Shown here piece after piece: positions 1 to 13,153 of a DNA stretch of 64,000 nt. Position 1 is the first letter of the stretch. Every line of letters begins with the position of its first letter. The notes under the pieces were generated by a model that did no database searches, had not been told where the DNA came from, and saw only the letters and a program-made list of their open reading frames with translations. The translations under genes and the position numbers were made by a program. Location: NCBI RefSeq assembly GCF_002355655.1, contig NZ_AP017569.1:1-64000 (forward strand). Direction: 5' to 3'. Origin of the DNA: Halorubrum trapanicum. Lineage in GTDB: Archaea > Halobacteriota > Halobacteria > Halobacteriales > Haloferacaceae.

Positions 1-2252
<2,252 letters not shown>

Positions 2253-2318
2253 TTCGTCGGCCGCAGCCCGGCGCTCGTCACACCAATTTTACTTGTTTCC
2301 AACTACGACAGTATTGAC

Positions 2319-3134
2319 ATGGGACCGAGCGAGGATCCGGACGAAGCGACCGGGCCGCGAGTGCTCGACAACAGGCGCGACGCGACTCGCTACCGGGTCC
2401 TCGTCGAGATCGCCGCGCGACAGCCGGCGGTGAGCCAAGAGGAGATCGCCGACGTCATCGGCGTGACATCGCAGGCCGTGAGCGACTACGTCCGGGATCT
2501 GGTCGACGGCGGGTTCGTGGAGAAACGCGGTCGCGGTCGGTACGAGGTGACGAAGGAGGGAGTCGACTGGATCATCACGCGAACCGACGCCCTCTCGGAG
2601 TTCGTCTCTCGGGTGTCCGACGACGTCCTGGGAAGCGTCGACGTTGACGCCGCGGTGGCGACCGACGCGCTCGAAGAGGGGGACGACGTCGGACTGGAGA
2701 TGCGCGACGGGGTGTTACACGCCGTCCCCGAGGGCGGTGCGGCGGCGACGGCGGTCGTCGTCACCGGCGGCGAGGCGGGAGAGGCCGTCGGCGTCACCGA
2801 CTTCGAAGGCGTCGTCGAGTACGACCCGGGCGTGGTGACGGTCGTCCCCGTTCCGGCCGTGACGGAGGGGGAGCCCCCTTCTCCGGACGTGATCAGGGAT
2901 CGAGCCACCGAGGCGGACCTCGTCGCGGTCGGTGGGACCGAGGCCTACGCGCTCGTGACCCGTACCGGACTGCGGCCCGACGTCCGGTTCGGATCGGCGA
3001 CGGGCGTCTCACAGGCCGCCCTTCGCGGCTTGGACGTGCTCTTGCTCGTGTCGACCGACGAACTCTCTCGGCACACGACGCGGCTGCGCGAAGACGGCGT
3101 TCGGTACGAGGTTCGCGACTCCCTCGACCGCTGA
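2319..3134 (+). CDS. Winged-helix transcriptional regulator, haloarchaeal DUF7839-type
   Basis: A 271-residue protein with an N-terminal MarR/Lrp-like winged helix (about residues 20-90). VSQEEIADVIGVTSQAVSDY is the helix-turn-helix, and a wing follows (EKRGRGRYEVTKEG). The C-terminal 170 residues are a poorly characterised haloarchaeal domain with many Val/Gly strands and no recognisable metal or ligand motif. It lies 66 bp after the malic enzyme gene, preceded by an AT-rich stretch (about 2284-2312) that can serve as its own promoter. The next features downstream are the origin boxes. The DUF assignment is from memory of similar haloarchaeal proteins; the target genes are unknown. Confidence 0.75.
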   Translation: MGPSEDPDEATGPRVLDNRRDATRYRVLVEIAARQPAVSQEEIADVIGVTSQAVSDYVRDLVDGGFVEKRGRGRYEVTKEGVDWIITRTDALSEFVSRVSDDVLGSVDVDAAVATDALEEGDDVGLEMRDGVLHAVPEGGAAATAVVVTGGEAGEAVGVTDFEGVVEYDPGVVTVVPVPAVTEGEPPSPDVIRDRATEADLVAVGGTEAYALVTRTGLRPDVRFGSATGVSQAALRGLDVLLLVSTDELSRHTTRLREDGVRYEVRDSLDR

Positions 3135-3250
3135 GTCGGTCACAAAGCCAGAGCGCGATGCCGTGAAGACCGGGTGCGGGGAGAATCACGTGTGGGGATG
3201 GGTTCGATTCGGGGGCGAAACGAGTAGTGAACGATACGAGCGGAGAGACA

Positions 3251-3266
3251 CACCGTGTTTCCGGTG
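3251..3266 (-). promoter_or_regulatory. Origin recognition box 1 (ORB)
   Basis: On the minus strand this reads CACCGGAAACACGGTG, preceded by ATTT and followed by TGT. The ends CACCG and CGGTG are complementary, so the box is itself a dyad. It faces box 2 across the AT-rich stretch. Confidence 0.8.
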
Positions 3267-3427
3267 AAATCGGGGTCTGGCTGGGTGCGGTTGTTGGGTG
3301 GGCTGGGTATCTTGTCCGAGAAACCGAACATCCTGTCCGATTCAAAACAACAGGTTTTATTACCTAATCCAGAGTAAAGCTCGCCAAGCCACATTGGCGA
3401 AGGCTCGCCGAGCCATACAGCCCGTTT

Positions 3428-3443
3428 CATCGGAAACGTGGTC
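3428..3443 (+). promoter_or_regulatory. Origin recognition box 2 (diverged ORB)
   Basis: Reads CATCGGAAACGTGGTC. The GGAAAC core is kept but the outer dyad is lost, making it the weakest of the five boxes. It is oriented opposite to boxes 1 and 3. Confidence 0.65.
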
Positions 3444-3451
3444 TCCCTCGT

Positions 3452-3475
3452 GATGGAGTCGTCTAACACTCCATC
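3452..3475. repeat. Perfect inverted repeat between ORB 2 and ORB 3
   Basis: GATGGAGT and ACTCCATC are perfect 8-bp arms around an 8-nt loop. The hairpin lies centrally in the 35-bp interval between the two oppositely oriented boxes, so it may be a structural part of the origin. Confidence 0.6.
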
Positions 3476-3478
3476 GAA

Positions 3479-3494
3479 CACCGGGTTTCCGGTG
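3479..3494 (-). promoter_or_regulatory. Origin recognition box 3 (ORB)
   Basis: On the minus strand it reads CACCGGAAACCCGGTG, a perfect 6-bp dyad around AAAC, preceded by ATTT. It is identical in core to box 5. Confidence 0.8.
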
Positions 3495-3640
3495 AAATAG
3501 GCTGGCAATCGCCTCCCCGTTGTTGGTCTTGTGGCACACTCGTCTCACTCCTGTCGCACTCTCGCTGATCGGTGCCTATTCTCGTCGTCCGTTCTCTCTG
3601 TCGTTCTTATCGCGTCGACCTCGCTCCTCCGAGGGTCTCG

Positions 3641-3722
3641 CCCCGACCTACCCCAAATCACCTCAACCCGTTCCTCCCCGACCTACCCCAAACCACCTCA
3701 ACCCGTTCCTCCCCGACCTACC
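3641..3722. repeat. 35-bp direct repeats in the origin region
   Basis: A 35-bp pyrimidine-rich unit starting CCCCGACCTACCCCAAA occurs at 3641-3675 and 3676-3710 with one mismatch; a truncated third copy (CCCCGACCTACC) follows at 3711-3722. The repeats lie between ORB 3 and ORB 4. Their role is unknown. Confidence 0.75.
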
Positions 3723-3741
3723 TCTCCCCAATCCCCGCTTT

Positions 3742-3757
3742 CACCGGAAACACGGTG
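3742..3757 (+). promoter_or_regulatory. Origin recognition box 4 (ORB)
   Basis: Reads CACCGGAAACACGGTG followed by TGTGTCTC, matching box 1 in core and in part of its right flank. Confidence 0.8.
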
Positions 3758-3836
3758 TGTGTCTCGACCGACCAACCCGTCCCCCGACCTCCCCCACGAC
3801 CGCGCCCCACACCCGGCCACGAAACAGAACGCATTT

Positions 3837-3852
3837 CACCGGAAACCCGGTG
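3837..3852 (+). promoter_or_regulatory. Origin recognition box 5, abutting the orc1 start codon
   Basis: Reads CACCGGAAACCCGGTG and ends only 8 bp before the orc1 ATG. No convincing TATA box is seen apart from this segment, so the box occupies the position of the core promoter if the message is leaderless. This would let Orc1 repress its own gene (inference). Confidence 0.78.
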
Positions 3853-3860
3853 TCTCTCTC

Positions 3861-5066
3861 ATGGACGCAGCGGACGACCTCTTCACGAGGGAGGATCCCA
3901 TCTTCGCAAACAAGGAACTCCTCGAGATCAGTCACCTGCCGGGCGAGGGGCGAATCGTCGGCCGAGACGACGAGATCGCCGACTTGGCGACGGCGGTCAA
4001 TCCGGCCATCTTCGGACAGAGCCCGAGCAACGTACTCATCTACGGGAAGACGGGTACGGGGAAGTCGCTGTGTGCGAAGTACGTCTCCAAGCGACTCGTC
4101 TCGACCGCGAGCGAGGAGGGCGTCACGGCGACGTTCGCCTACGTCGACTGCGCGCAGGACACCACGGAGACGCAGGCGGTCCAGACGATCGCCGAGGGCG
4201 TCAACGACCCCGAAGAGACCGGGATCAACGTCCCCGACAAGGGACTCTCCACCTCCACGTACTACAAGCGGCTCTGGCGGATCCTCGACCAGCGGTACGA
4301 CGTCGTCCTAATCTTGCTCGACGAGATCGACAAGCTCGACGACGACGCAATCCTGATGCAGCTGTCCCGCGCGGGCGAGGCCGGGAAGATCACCGACTGT
4401 AAGCTGGGCGTCGTCGGGATCAGCAACAAGATCCAGTACAAAGACCGGATGGACGAGCGCGTCAAGTCGAGCCTCTGCGAGCGCGAGTTCGTCTTCCCGC
4501 CGTACGACGCGAATCAGCTACGAGAGATCATGCAGGCGCGTGCGGACGCGTTCCACGACGACGTTCTCGACCCGTCAACTATCCCGCGCGCTGCGGCGCT
4601 CGCGGCACGTGAGCACGGTGATGCGCGGAAGGCCATCGACATCCTCAGATACGCGGGCGAGATCGCACAGGGGAACGACGAGCCCACCGTCCGCGAGGAG
4701 TTCGTCACGCAGGCGCGCGAGCGGGCCGAGACCGACCGGTTCCGAGAGCTCATCCGCGGGTCCACACCCCACTCGCGGTACGTGCTCCAGGCGCTCGCGC
4801 TGCTATCGCTCTCGAACGGTCGACAGGACGGGTTCCGGACGAGCCGCGTGTACGAGATCTACGAGAACATCTGTCGACAGGAGGGCTCCGACAGCCTCTC
4901 GCTGCGACGCGTCCGCGACCTGCTGAAGGAACACGCGTTCCTCGACATCATCGAACAGTCGAAACACAGCGGCGGCAGCGCCGAGGGAAGCTACACCAAA
5001 CACCAGCTCCTCGAGGATCCGAGCGTCGTCAAAGAGGTCCTCACCGAAGACGACGCCGAAACGTAG
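3861..5066 (+). CDS. orc1: Orc1/Cdc6 replication initiator
   Basis: A 401-residue AAA+ initiator that recognises ORB sites and loads the MCM helicase. Walker A GKTGTGKS is at residues 62-69 and Walker B VLILLDEID at about 149-157. Sensor I lies in GVVGISNKIQYKDRMDERVK and sensor II in HGDARKAIDILR. The C-terminal 110 residues form the winged-helix DNA-binding domain. The frame stays open upstream to base 3531, but that stretch is proline-rich, contains the ORBs and has no family similarity. MDAADDLFTREDPIFANKELLE is the usual N-terminus, so 3861 is chosen. The gene reads away from the origin and toward the rRNA operon. Confidence 0.95.
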   Translation: MDAADDLFTREDPIFANKELLEISHLPGEGRIVGRDDEIADLATAVNPAIFGQSPSNVLIYGKTGTGKSLCAKYVSKRLVSTASEEGVTATFAYVDCAQDTTETQAVQTIAEGVNDPEETGINVPDKGLSTSTYYKRLWRILDQRYDVVLILLDEIDKLDDDAILMQLSRAGEAGKITDCKLGVVGISNKIQYKDRMDERVKSSLCEREFVFPPYDANQLREIMQARADAFHDDVLDPSTIPRAAALAAREHGDARKAIDILRYAGEIAQGNDEPTVREEFVTQARERAETDRFRELIRGSTPHSRYVLQALALLSLSNGRQDGFRTSRVYEIYENICRQEGSDSLSLRRVRDLLKEHAFLDIIEQSKHSGGSAEGSYTKHQLLEDPSVVKEVLTEDDAET

Positions 5067-5118
5067 CCGAACCGTACTCGCCCGCTCGACACTGACTGAC
5101 GGCCGCTCGACACCGATT

Positions 5119-5139
5119 ACCGCCTCATACCGAGGCGGT
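5119..5139. terminator. Hairpin between convergent orc1 and tbp
   Basis: ACCGCCTC and GAGGCGGT form a perfect 8-bp stem around ATACC in the 102-bp gap between the convergent stop codons. There is no strong T-run. It could act as a bidirectional terminator or 3'-end stabiliser; the function is inferred. Confidence 0.45.
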
Positions 5140-5168
5140 GGTAACCGAACAGACCGATCGATTCACCC

Positions 5169-5729
5169 TCAGCCGAGCAGGCCGAGCCCTTCGATGCGCT
5201 CGACGATCTCCTCGACCGCTTCCTCGGCGTCGTCGGTCCGCTTGCCGCCGGTGATAACGATCTTTCCGCTCCCGAAGAGCAGGATGACGACTTCGGGTTC
5301 GTCCATCCGGTAGACGAGCCCGGGGAACTGCTCCGGCTCGTACTCCACGTCCTCGAGGCCGAGCCCGATCGCGAGGGCGTTGAGGTTGAGGTTGTGCCCG
5401 AGGTCCGCGCTCGACACGATGTTCTGAACGGTGATCTCCGGGTCGTCTTCGACGGGGATCTGGAGGCCGCGAAGCTTCTCGAAGATGATACCGAGCGCGT
5501 CGTGGACGTCGTCGATGCTCTTCGCGCCCGTACAGACGATCTTCCCCGAGCGGAAGATGAGCGCGGCCGCTTTCGGCTCCTGGGTCCGGTACACGAGGCC
5601 GGGGAAGTTGTCCGGGTTGAAATCCGCGCCCGGGAGGTCTTCCGCGAGCGCCTCCAAATCGAGCTCCTGGCCGATACCCGTCGATGCAACAACGTTCTGA
5701 ATCTCGATCGAGTCTGCAGGGTTCGTCAT
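5169..5729 (-). CDS. tbp: TATA-box binding protein
   Basis: A 186-residue general transcription factor with the expected two-fold repeat. IEIQNVVASTGIG through FPGLVYRTQEPKAA and SGKIVCTGAKS is mirrored by ITVQNIVSSADLG, FPGLVYRMDEPEVV and SGKIVITGGKR. The protein forms the DNA-binding saddle and recruits TFB; two tfb genes lie elsewhere in this window. The promoter on this strand has a TATA box at 5758-5765, about 30 bp before the ATG, predicting an almost leaderless message. A second TATA-like sequence at 5737-5744 is too close to the start to drive the full gene. Confidence 0.97.
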   Translation of the reverse strand: MTNPADSIEIQNVVASTGIGQELDLEALAEDLPGADFNPDNFPGLVYRTQEPKAAALIFRSGKIVCTGAKSIDDVHDALGIIFEKLRGLQIPVEDDPEITVQNIVSSADLGHNLNLNALAIGLGLEDVEYEPEQFPGLVYRMDEPEVVILLFGSGKIVITGGKRTDDAEEAVEEIVERIEGLGLLG

Positions 5730-5997
5730 CGTTCGCTTTTATATGTGTCCCCCTCCCTTATAAACGCCCGTGGTATAAACGACCGGCTCGTCCCGAAACG
5801 AAATATTACCTGTCCCCGCGTACGCGCGAGCTCCCGACGTAGTGCGAGAACACTATGAAATTATTCTGATAGATTGTCCGATCGCGAGTTTCACTCCAAC
5901 CGCTCGATGACGCCGTCTCTCTCCGAGTACGGCCAGTCGTTGACGGATCAACTCGTTGTAAACTGCTCCGTGAAACCGCATGACGTGGCGTAGTTAG
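5730..5997. other. Gene-free stretch between tbp and the rRNA promoters
   Basis: Apart from the tbp promoter at its left end, this stretch shows an AT-rich patch at about 5855-5878 and no credible coding frame. It may include upstream activating sequence for the rRNA promoters, but no motif that I recognise is present. Confidence 0.5.
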
Positions 5998-6020
5998 TTC
6001 GACGGGGTTAAGTACAACCC
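5998..6020 (+). promoter_or_regulatory. rRNA operon promoter P1
   Basis: TTCGACGGGGTTAAGTACAA resembles the haloarchaeal rRNA promoter, with a TTCGACGG-type upstream box followed by a TTAAGTA TATA element at about 6008-6014. Transcription would start about 25 bp further, near GGCATTCGATGA (6021-6032). Confidence 0.7.
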
Positions 6021-6092
6021 GGGCATTCGATGAGATGCGAGGCGCCCCCGCCGAGGGGGCACCGACCGGCCGTTGACGCGGCCGGTCGAAGC

Positions 6093-6114
6093 GTTCCGAC
6101 GTGCTTAAGTGTAC
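6093..6114 (+). promoter_or_regulatory. rRNA operon promoter P2
   Basis: GTTCCGACGTGCTTAAGTGTAC repeats the pattern of P1 (TTC-GACG box, then CTTAAGT) about 95 bp downstream. Tandem promoters of this type are usual for haloarchaeal rRNA operons. The start would fall near 6125-6135. Confidence 0.7.
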
Positions 6115-6252
6115 AAGCCCGTTCGGTCAATACGCGAAGAACGCACCGCGGACTCGGGCCGTTCAACTCGGCCCGGTTTCGCAGAGTCGGCTCGTCCGAC
6201 TCATCCGATGAGGATCACGCCCCCTGCGCTCCGGCGTAAGCGGTGATCTGAT

Positions 6253-6316
6253 GTGAGCCGTGGTCGTTCGGTGTCATCCAAGCCGTTGGGTGGCCCGGAC
6301 ACCACACAGACCAATG
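6253..6316 (+). other. 16S rRNA processing stem, 5' arm
   Basis: GTGAGCCGTGGTCGTT (6254-6269), TCCAAGCCG (6278-6286) and the following GGGTGG...GGACACCACACAGACC stretch are complementary to 7946-8003 downstream of 16S. The paired arms enclose the whole 16S gene, the substrate for the archaeal bulge-helix-bulge splicing endonuclease. The exact bulge was not resolved. Confidence 0.75.
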
Positions 6317-6401
6317 CAATGGTGTGTCAACCCTCGTCTTCGACGAGATTGACACCCGCCAACACCCCCTTCAGGCCGGGAATCAGGCCTGAAGGAATTA
6401 C

Positions 6402-7870
<1,469 letters not shown>

Positions 7871-7945
7871 ACCGACCCGAGACTCGCCCCCTGGGCGAGC
7901 TCACCTTACGACCGTCACACCGACGGTCACTGCTCATTCGCACTG

Positions 7946-8003
7946 GTCTGTGTCCCGTCCGCCCACCCACCGGCTTGGACACTTTAGAACGACCACGGCT
8001 CAC
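7946..8003 (+). other. 16S rRNA processing stem, 3' arm
   Basis: CACTGGTCTGTGTCC, then GCCCACCCACCGGCTTGGA and AACGACCACGGCTCAC (7988-8003), pair in antiparallel order with 6253-6316. Release of pre-16S at this helix would precede tRNA-Ala excision. Confidence 0.75.
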
Positions 8004-8035
8004 ACAACACACCAGACCTTCCCGAGAGGGAAGGT

Positions 8036-8107
8036 GGGCTCATAGCTCAGCGGTAGAGTGCCTCCCTTGCAAGGAGGATGCCCTGGGTTCGAATCCCAGT
8101 GAGTCCA
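8036..8107 (+). tRNA. tRNA-Ala (anticodon TGC)
   Basis: A 72-nt cloverleaf in the 16S-23S spacer. Acceptor arms GGGCTCA and TGAGTCC pair with one G-U, and the discriminator is A. The anticodon stem CCTCC/GGAGG encloses CTTGCAA, giving anticodon TGC. The T-arm is CTGGG-TTCGAAT-CCCAG. CCA is not encoded. The position is the standard one for euryarchaeal rRNA operons. Confidence 0.97.
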
Positions 8108-8246
8108 TGTCCGTTCGGTCCGAATCCGTCCCCTTATATGGGAGACGCGACTCGGATTGAACACGACGACCGATGCACCATCCCGGGAAACCGCGGATGG
8201 GAAGGGTTCGACGAACGCCCCGTCACACCCGGGGCGATTCAATGAC

Positions 8247-8286
8247 AACCGTGTATACGTGCGATCCAGACGTCCACTGAACTCAT
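8247..8286 (+). other. 23S rRNA processing stem, 5' arm
   Basis: AACCGTGTA and CGTGCGATCCAGA followed by CTGAACTCAT pair with 11323-11363 on the far side of 23S. This is the helix used for pre-23S excision in archaea. The rest of 8108-8384 shows no gene. Confidence 0.75.
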
Positions 8287-8384
8287 CCGAGTTCGTGGAA
8301 CGTCAGTGAACCATATACAGTCGGGTGACACTATGTCACTTGACACCGTCAGCACTCTCTTCTGGAGAGTTGGCTGACACACTA

Positions 8385-11300
<2,916 letters not shown>

Positions 11301-11322
11301 GCGCTGACGCGCCACGACTCGC

Positions 11323-11363
11323 ATGAGTTCAGGCGGTATCTGGATCGCACGATTTACACGGTT
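11323..11363 (+). other. 23S rRNA processing stem, 3' arm
   Basis: ATGAGTTCAG, TCTGGATCGCACG and TACACGGTT pair with 8247-8286. It lies just before the tRNA-like structure, so 23S and 5S are separated by two distinct processing signals. Confidence 0.75.
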
Positions 11364-11376
11364 GGTATCGAACCAG

Positions 11377-11439
11377 ACCGACACAGGGGTCTTGCTGTAG
11401 CGGATACAGCGAGTCTCGGTTCGACTCCGAGAGTCGGCA
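11377..11439 (+). ncRNA. tRNA-like structure preceding 5S rRNA (tRNase Z signal)
   Basis: A perfect T-arm CTCGG-TTCGACT-CCGAG (11415-11431) is followed by an acceptor-like strand GTCGG (11433-11437) that pairs with CCGAC at 11378-11382. An anticodon-like stem GCTGT/ACAGC (11394-11398, 11406-11410) lies between, but there is no D-arm and no T at position 33, so it is not a working tRNA. In Haloferax volcanii, tRNase Z has been reported to mature the 5S 5' end at such a tRNA-like structure. The same role is inferred here. Confidence 0.72.
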
Positions 11440-11561
11440 TGAAGGCGGCCAGAGCGGTGGAGACACACCCGTACCCATTCCGAACACGGAAGTTAAGCCC
11501 ACCAGCGTACCGTGAAGTACTGGAGTGAGCGATCCTCTGGGAACCACGGGTCGCCGCCTAC
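11440..11561 (+). rRNA. rrf: 5S ribosomal RNA
   Basis: GAAGGCGGCC at the 5' end pairs with GGTCGCCGCC at the 3' end, and the conserved CCCATTCCGAACACGGAAGT and TAAGCCCACCAGCGT segments are present. The length of 122 nt is typical. The 5' end is placed directly after the tRNA-like structure; both ends may be off by 1-3 nt. Unlike some haloarchaeal operons, no tRNA-Cys follows. Confidence 0.93.
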
Positions 11562-11587
11562 CCACTCATACGGGATACTTCCCACCA

Positions 11588-11620
11588 AGCCCACGGACAA
11601 CGCGTCCGTGGGCTTTTTTT
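11588..11620 (+). terminator. rRNA operon terminator
   Basis: AGCCCACGGAC and GTCCGTGGGCT form a perfect 11-bp stem with loop AACGC, followed by a run of T's to 11620. It is the strongest hairpin-plus-T terminator in the window and lies 27 bp after 5S. Confidence 0.9.
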
Positions 11621-11853
11621 CATACACGGAGAGCCGCCGCGCTCGCATTTCACCCGCTTTTCGCGACTATTGGTCGCCGATCTCGGTTGCGTGGTCCGAA
11701 GTCGTTGTAACCGAATTTGCTGAGTCGTGGACTCGGTACGCGTTGTTTCGCGGACGACTCACCGTGCTCGGCTGATCGTCTCGCGAGAAGGCGTATCAGT
11801 ACTAATAGTCTCATCCGTAAGTTTATCACTTTTGTCGATGAACCCAACGTATC

Positions 11854-12699
11854 GTGGATGGATCGAACGGCGCGGCACGACTGTTCTGCGGCGGCCAGCC
11901 GTCGGTTCGTGACGGAGTGGCCTCGGAGCGTGTCGTGTCCGTGTTGTTCGGGACCGATGTCGAGGCGTGGCGGAGCGGATGGGAGCGAAGGCCGGCGGGC
12001 CCGCCGGCCCGCGAGGCGGTGGTGGACGTGAGCGACGTCGCTCGGAGCGGGGCCGCCGCTTCAACGCAGGTGGTGCCAAATAACGGGCTCGCGTACACCG
12101 TTCTCGGCCGCGACGCCGAGAGCGAGCGAGTTCTCGACGCCGTCGACGATCACCTCGACGGAGTCCCCTCGGGAATGGTCGACGTGGTAATCGACGACGT
12201 AGCGCCCGTCGCCGCTCGGGGCGGCGTCGACGCCGCCGTCGCGTTCGTGGACCGGGTCCTCGAACGGTTCGTGGACCGAGCGAACCGGGTGGCGATCGGG
12301 TGTTCCTTCGAGGGGTCCGCGGAGTTGCTGTCGCGCGTCGGCGGTCGCGTCGACGCCGTCCTCGGTGCCGACGCGGACGCGACGGCGGCGGTCGAACGGC
12401 TCTCCCGCGACGACCCCACGACCTTCGGATACGTCCGCCGTCACTGGGTCGAGGCCAAGCGCGGCATCGAGACGTGCGACCGGAACTACCCGCAGTCGAA
12501 ACAGGTCCACGCCGCGCTGACCGACCCGGAGACGACGCCGCGGACGCTGGGGGCGACCCTGTCGGGACTGGTCACGCTCGGCGCGCTGGAGACGTGGGGA
12601 GACACCGTGGGGCCGACCCGATACGATCTCACCGCGTACCGGCCGGAGCGGGCGTGGGCGGTCGGCGCCGCGCTCGAAGCGGGCGCCTCCGAGGAGTGA
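11854..12699 (+). CDS. Haloarchaeal protein of unknown function, DUF7504-like
   Basis: A 281-residue acidic protein. The N-terminal part has alternating hydrophobic strands like a degenerate RecA-type fold, but no P-loop lysine motif is visible. Residues about 195-280 (HWVEAKRGIETCDRNYPQSKQ and then GATLSGLVTLGALETWGDT) look like a winged-helix tail. A TATA-like TTTATCA at 11820-11826 lies about 30 bp before the ATG, which supports this start. The preceding 233 bp after the rRNA terminator hold no other gene. The family assignment is from memory of similar haloarchaeal proteins and is tentative. Confidence 0.6.
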   Translation: MDGSNGAARLFCGGQPSVRDGVASERVVSVLFGTDVEAWRSGWERRPAGPPAREAVVDVSDVARSGAAASTQVVPNNGLAYTVLGRDAESERVLDAVDDHLDGVPSGMVDVVIDDVAPVAARGGVDAAVAFVDRVLERFVDRANRVAIGCSFEGSAELLSRVGGRVDAVLGADADATAAVERLSRDDPTTFGYVRRHWVEAKRGIETCDRNYPQSKQVHAALTDPETTPRTLGATLSGLVTLGALETWGDTVGPTRYDLTAYRPERAWAVGAALEAGASEE

Positions 12700-12725
12700 A
12701 ACGGCTGCGGCGCTGACTCAGGTCG

Positions 12726-13028
12726 TCAGTCGCTCGCATCGTTTCGTCCGTCGGGCGGCGCGACGCGGTTGAGGTCGGTCTCTACCACGGTGCCGTCGGG
12801 CTCGAGCGTCACGCTCCCGAGAGCGGCGGTCTCACCGGTGTCGTACCGCGCGGCGACGGCCTCCAGGGTCGGGCGGCGGTCGAGTCGCTCCCACACGGCC
12901 TCCGCGACCAGCGACTGGAACGCCTCGGGGTCGGTCCACCCGGCGTCGATGTCGGAGGGGACGCCGACGACGACTCGGAGCTCCGTCTCGGCGACGCGGA
13001 TGCCGACGCCGAACGTGTCCGCACACAT
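12726..13028 (-). CDS. Small conserved-looking protein of unknown function
   Basis: A 100-residue acidic protein beginning MCADTFGVGIRVAETELRVVVGVPSD. The frame continues 39 codons upstream, but that part is basic and compositionally unlike the rest, so the ATG at 13028 is preferred. Helical segments (DPEAFQSLVAEAVWERLD and TLEAVAARYDT) and flanking strands suggest a small alpha/beta fold. No motif is recognised. It is convergent with the preceding gene (26-bp gap) and divergent from the DMT transporter gene. Confidence 0.55.
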   Translation of the reverse strand: MCADTFGVGIRVAETELRVVVGVPSDIDAGWTDPEAFQSLVAEAVWERLDRRPTLEAVAARYDTGETAALGSVTLEPDGTVVETDLNRVAPPDGRNDASD

Positions 13029-13153
13029 GAGCGGTGGTTCGCGCCGGGGTGTGAAATCACCGTCGGCGGAGACCGAGCGGGGAACCTCGCCGTACACACG
13101 GGTCGGTTCTCGAAACCCGTAAGCGCCCGTCGCTCGAACGACCACGAGAACCG

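Larger units (their letters stand above)
3240..3860. other. Predicted chromosomal replication origin (oriC) beside orc1
   Basis: The 720 bp between the regulator and orc1 contain no credible gene but five copies of a box with core CACCGGAAAC: three on the plus strand and two on the minus strand. An AT-rich stretch at about 3334-3378 lies between box 1 and box 2 and is the best candidate for the unwinding element. A hairpin (3452-3475) sits between boxes 2 and 3, and two 35-bp direct repeats sit at 3641-3710. Archaeal Orc1/Cdc6 proteins bind ORB sites with a GGAAAC-type core, and origins typically lie next to their orc gene, so this combination strongly suggests an origin. Activity is inferred, not shown. 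Confidence 0.87.

Noticed and set aside
3531-3860. Upstream extension of the orc1 frame by 110 codons
   Set aside because: The extension is Pro/Ser/Arg-rich, covers two ORBs and the direct repeats, and Orc1 proteins begin at about MDAADDLF.
11377-11439. A functional tRNA gene before 5S
   Set aside because: The D-arm is missing, the base before the anticodon is G rather than T, and the outermost acceptor pairs mismatch. It is better explained as the tRNase Z processing signal.
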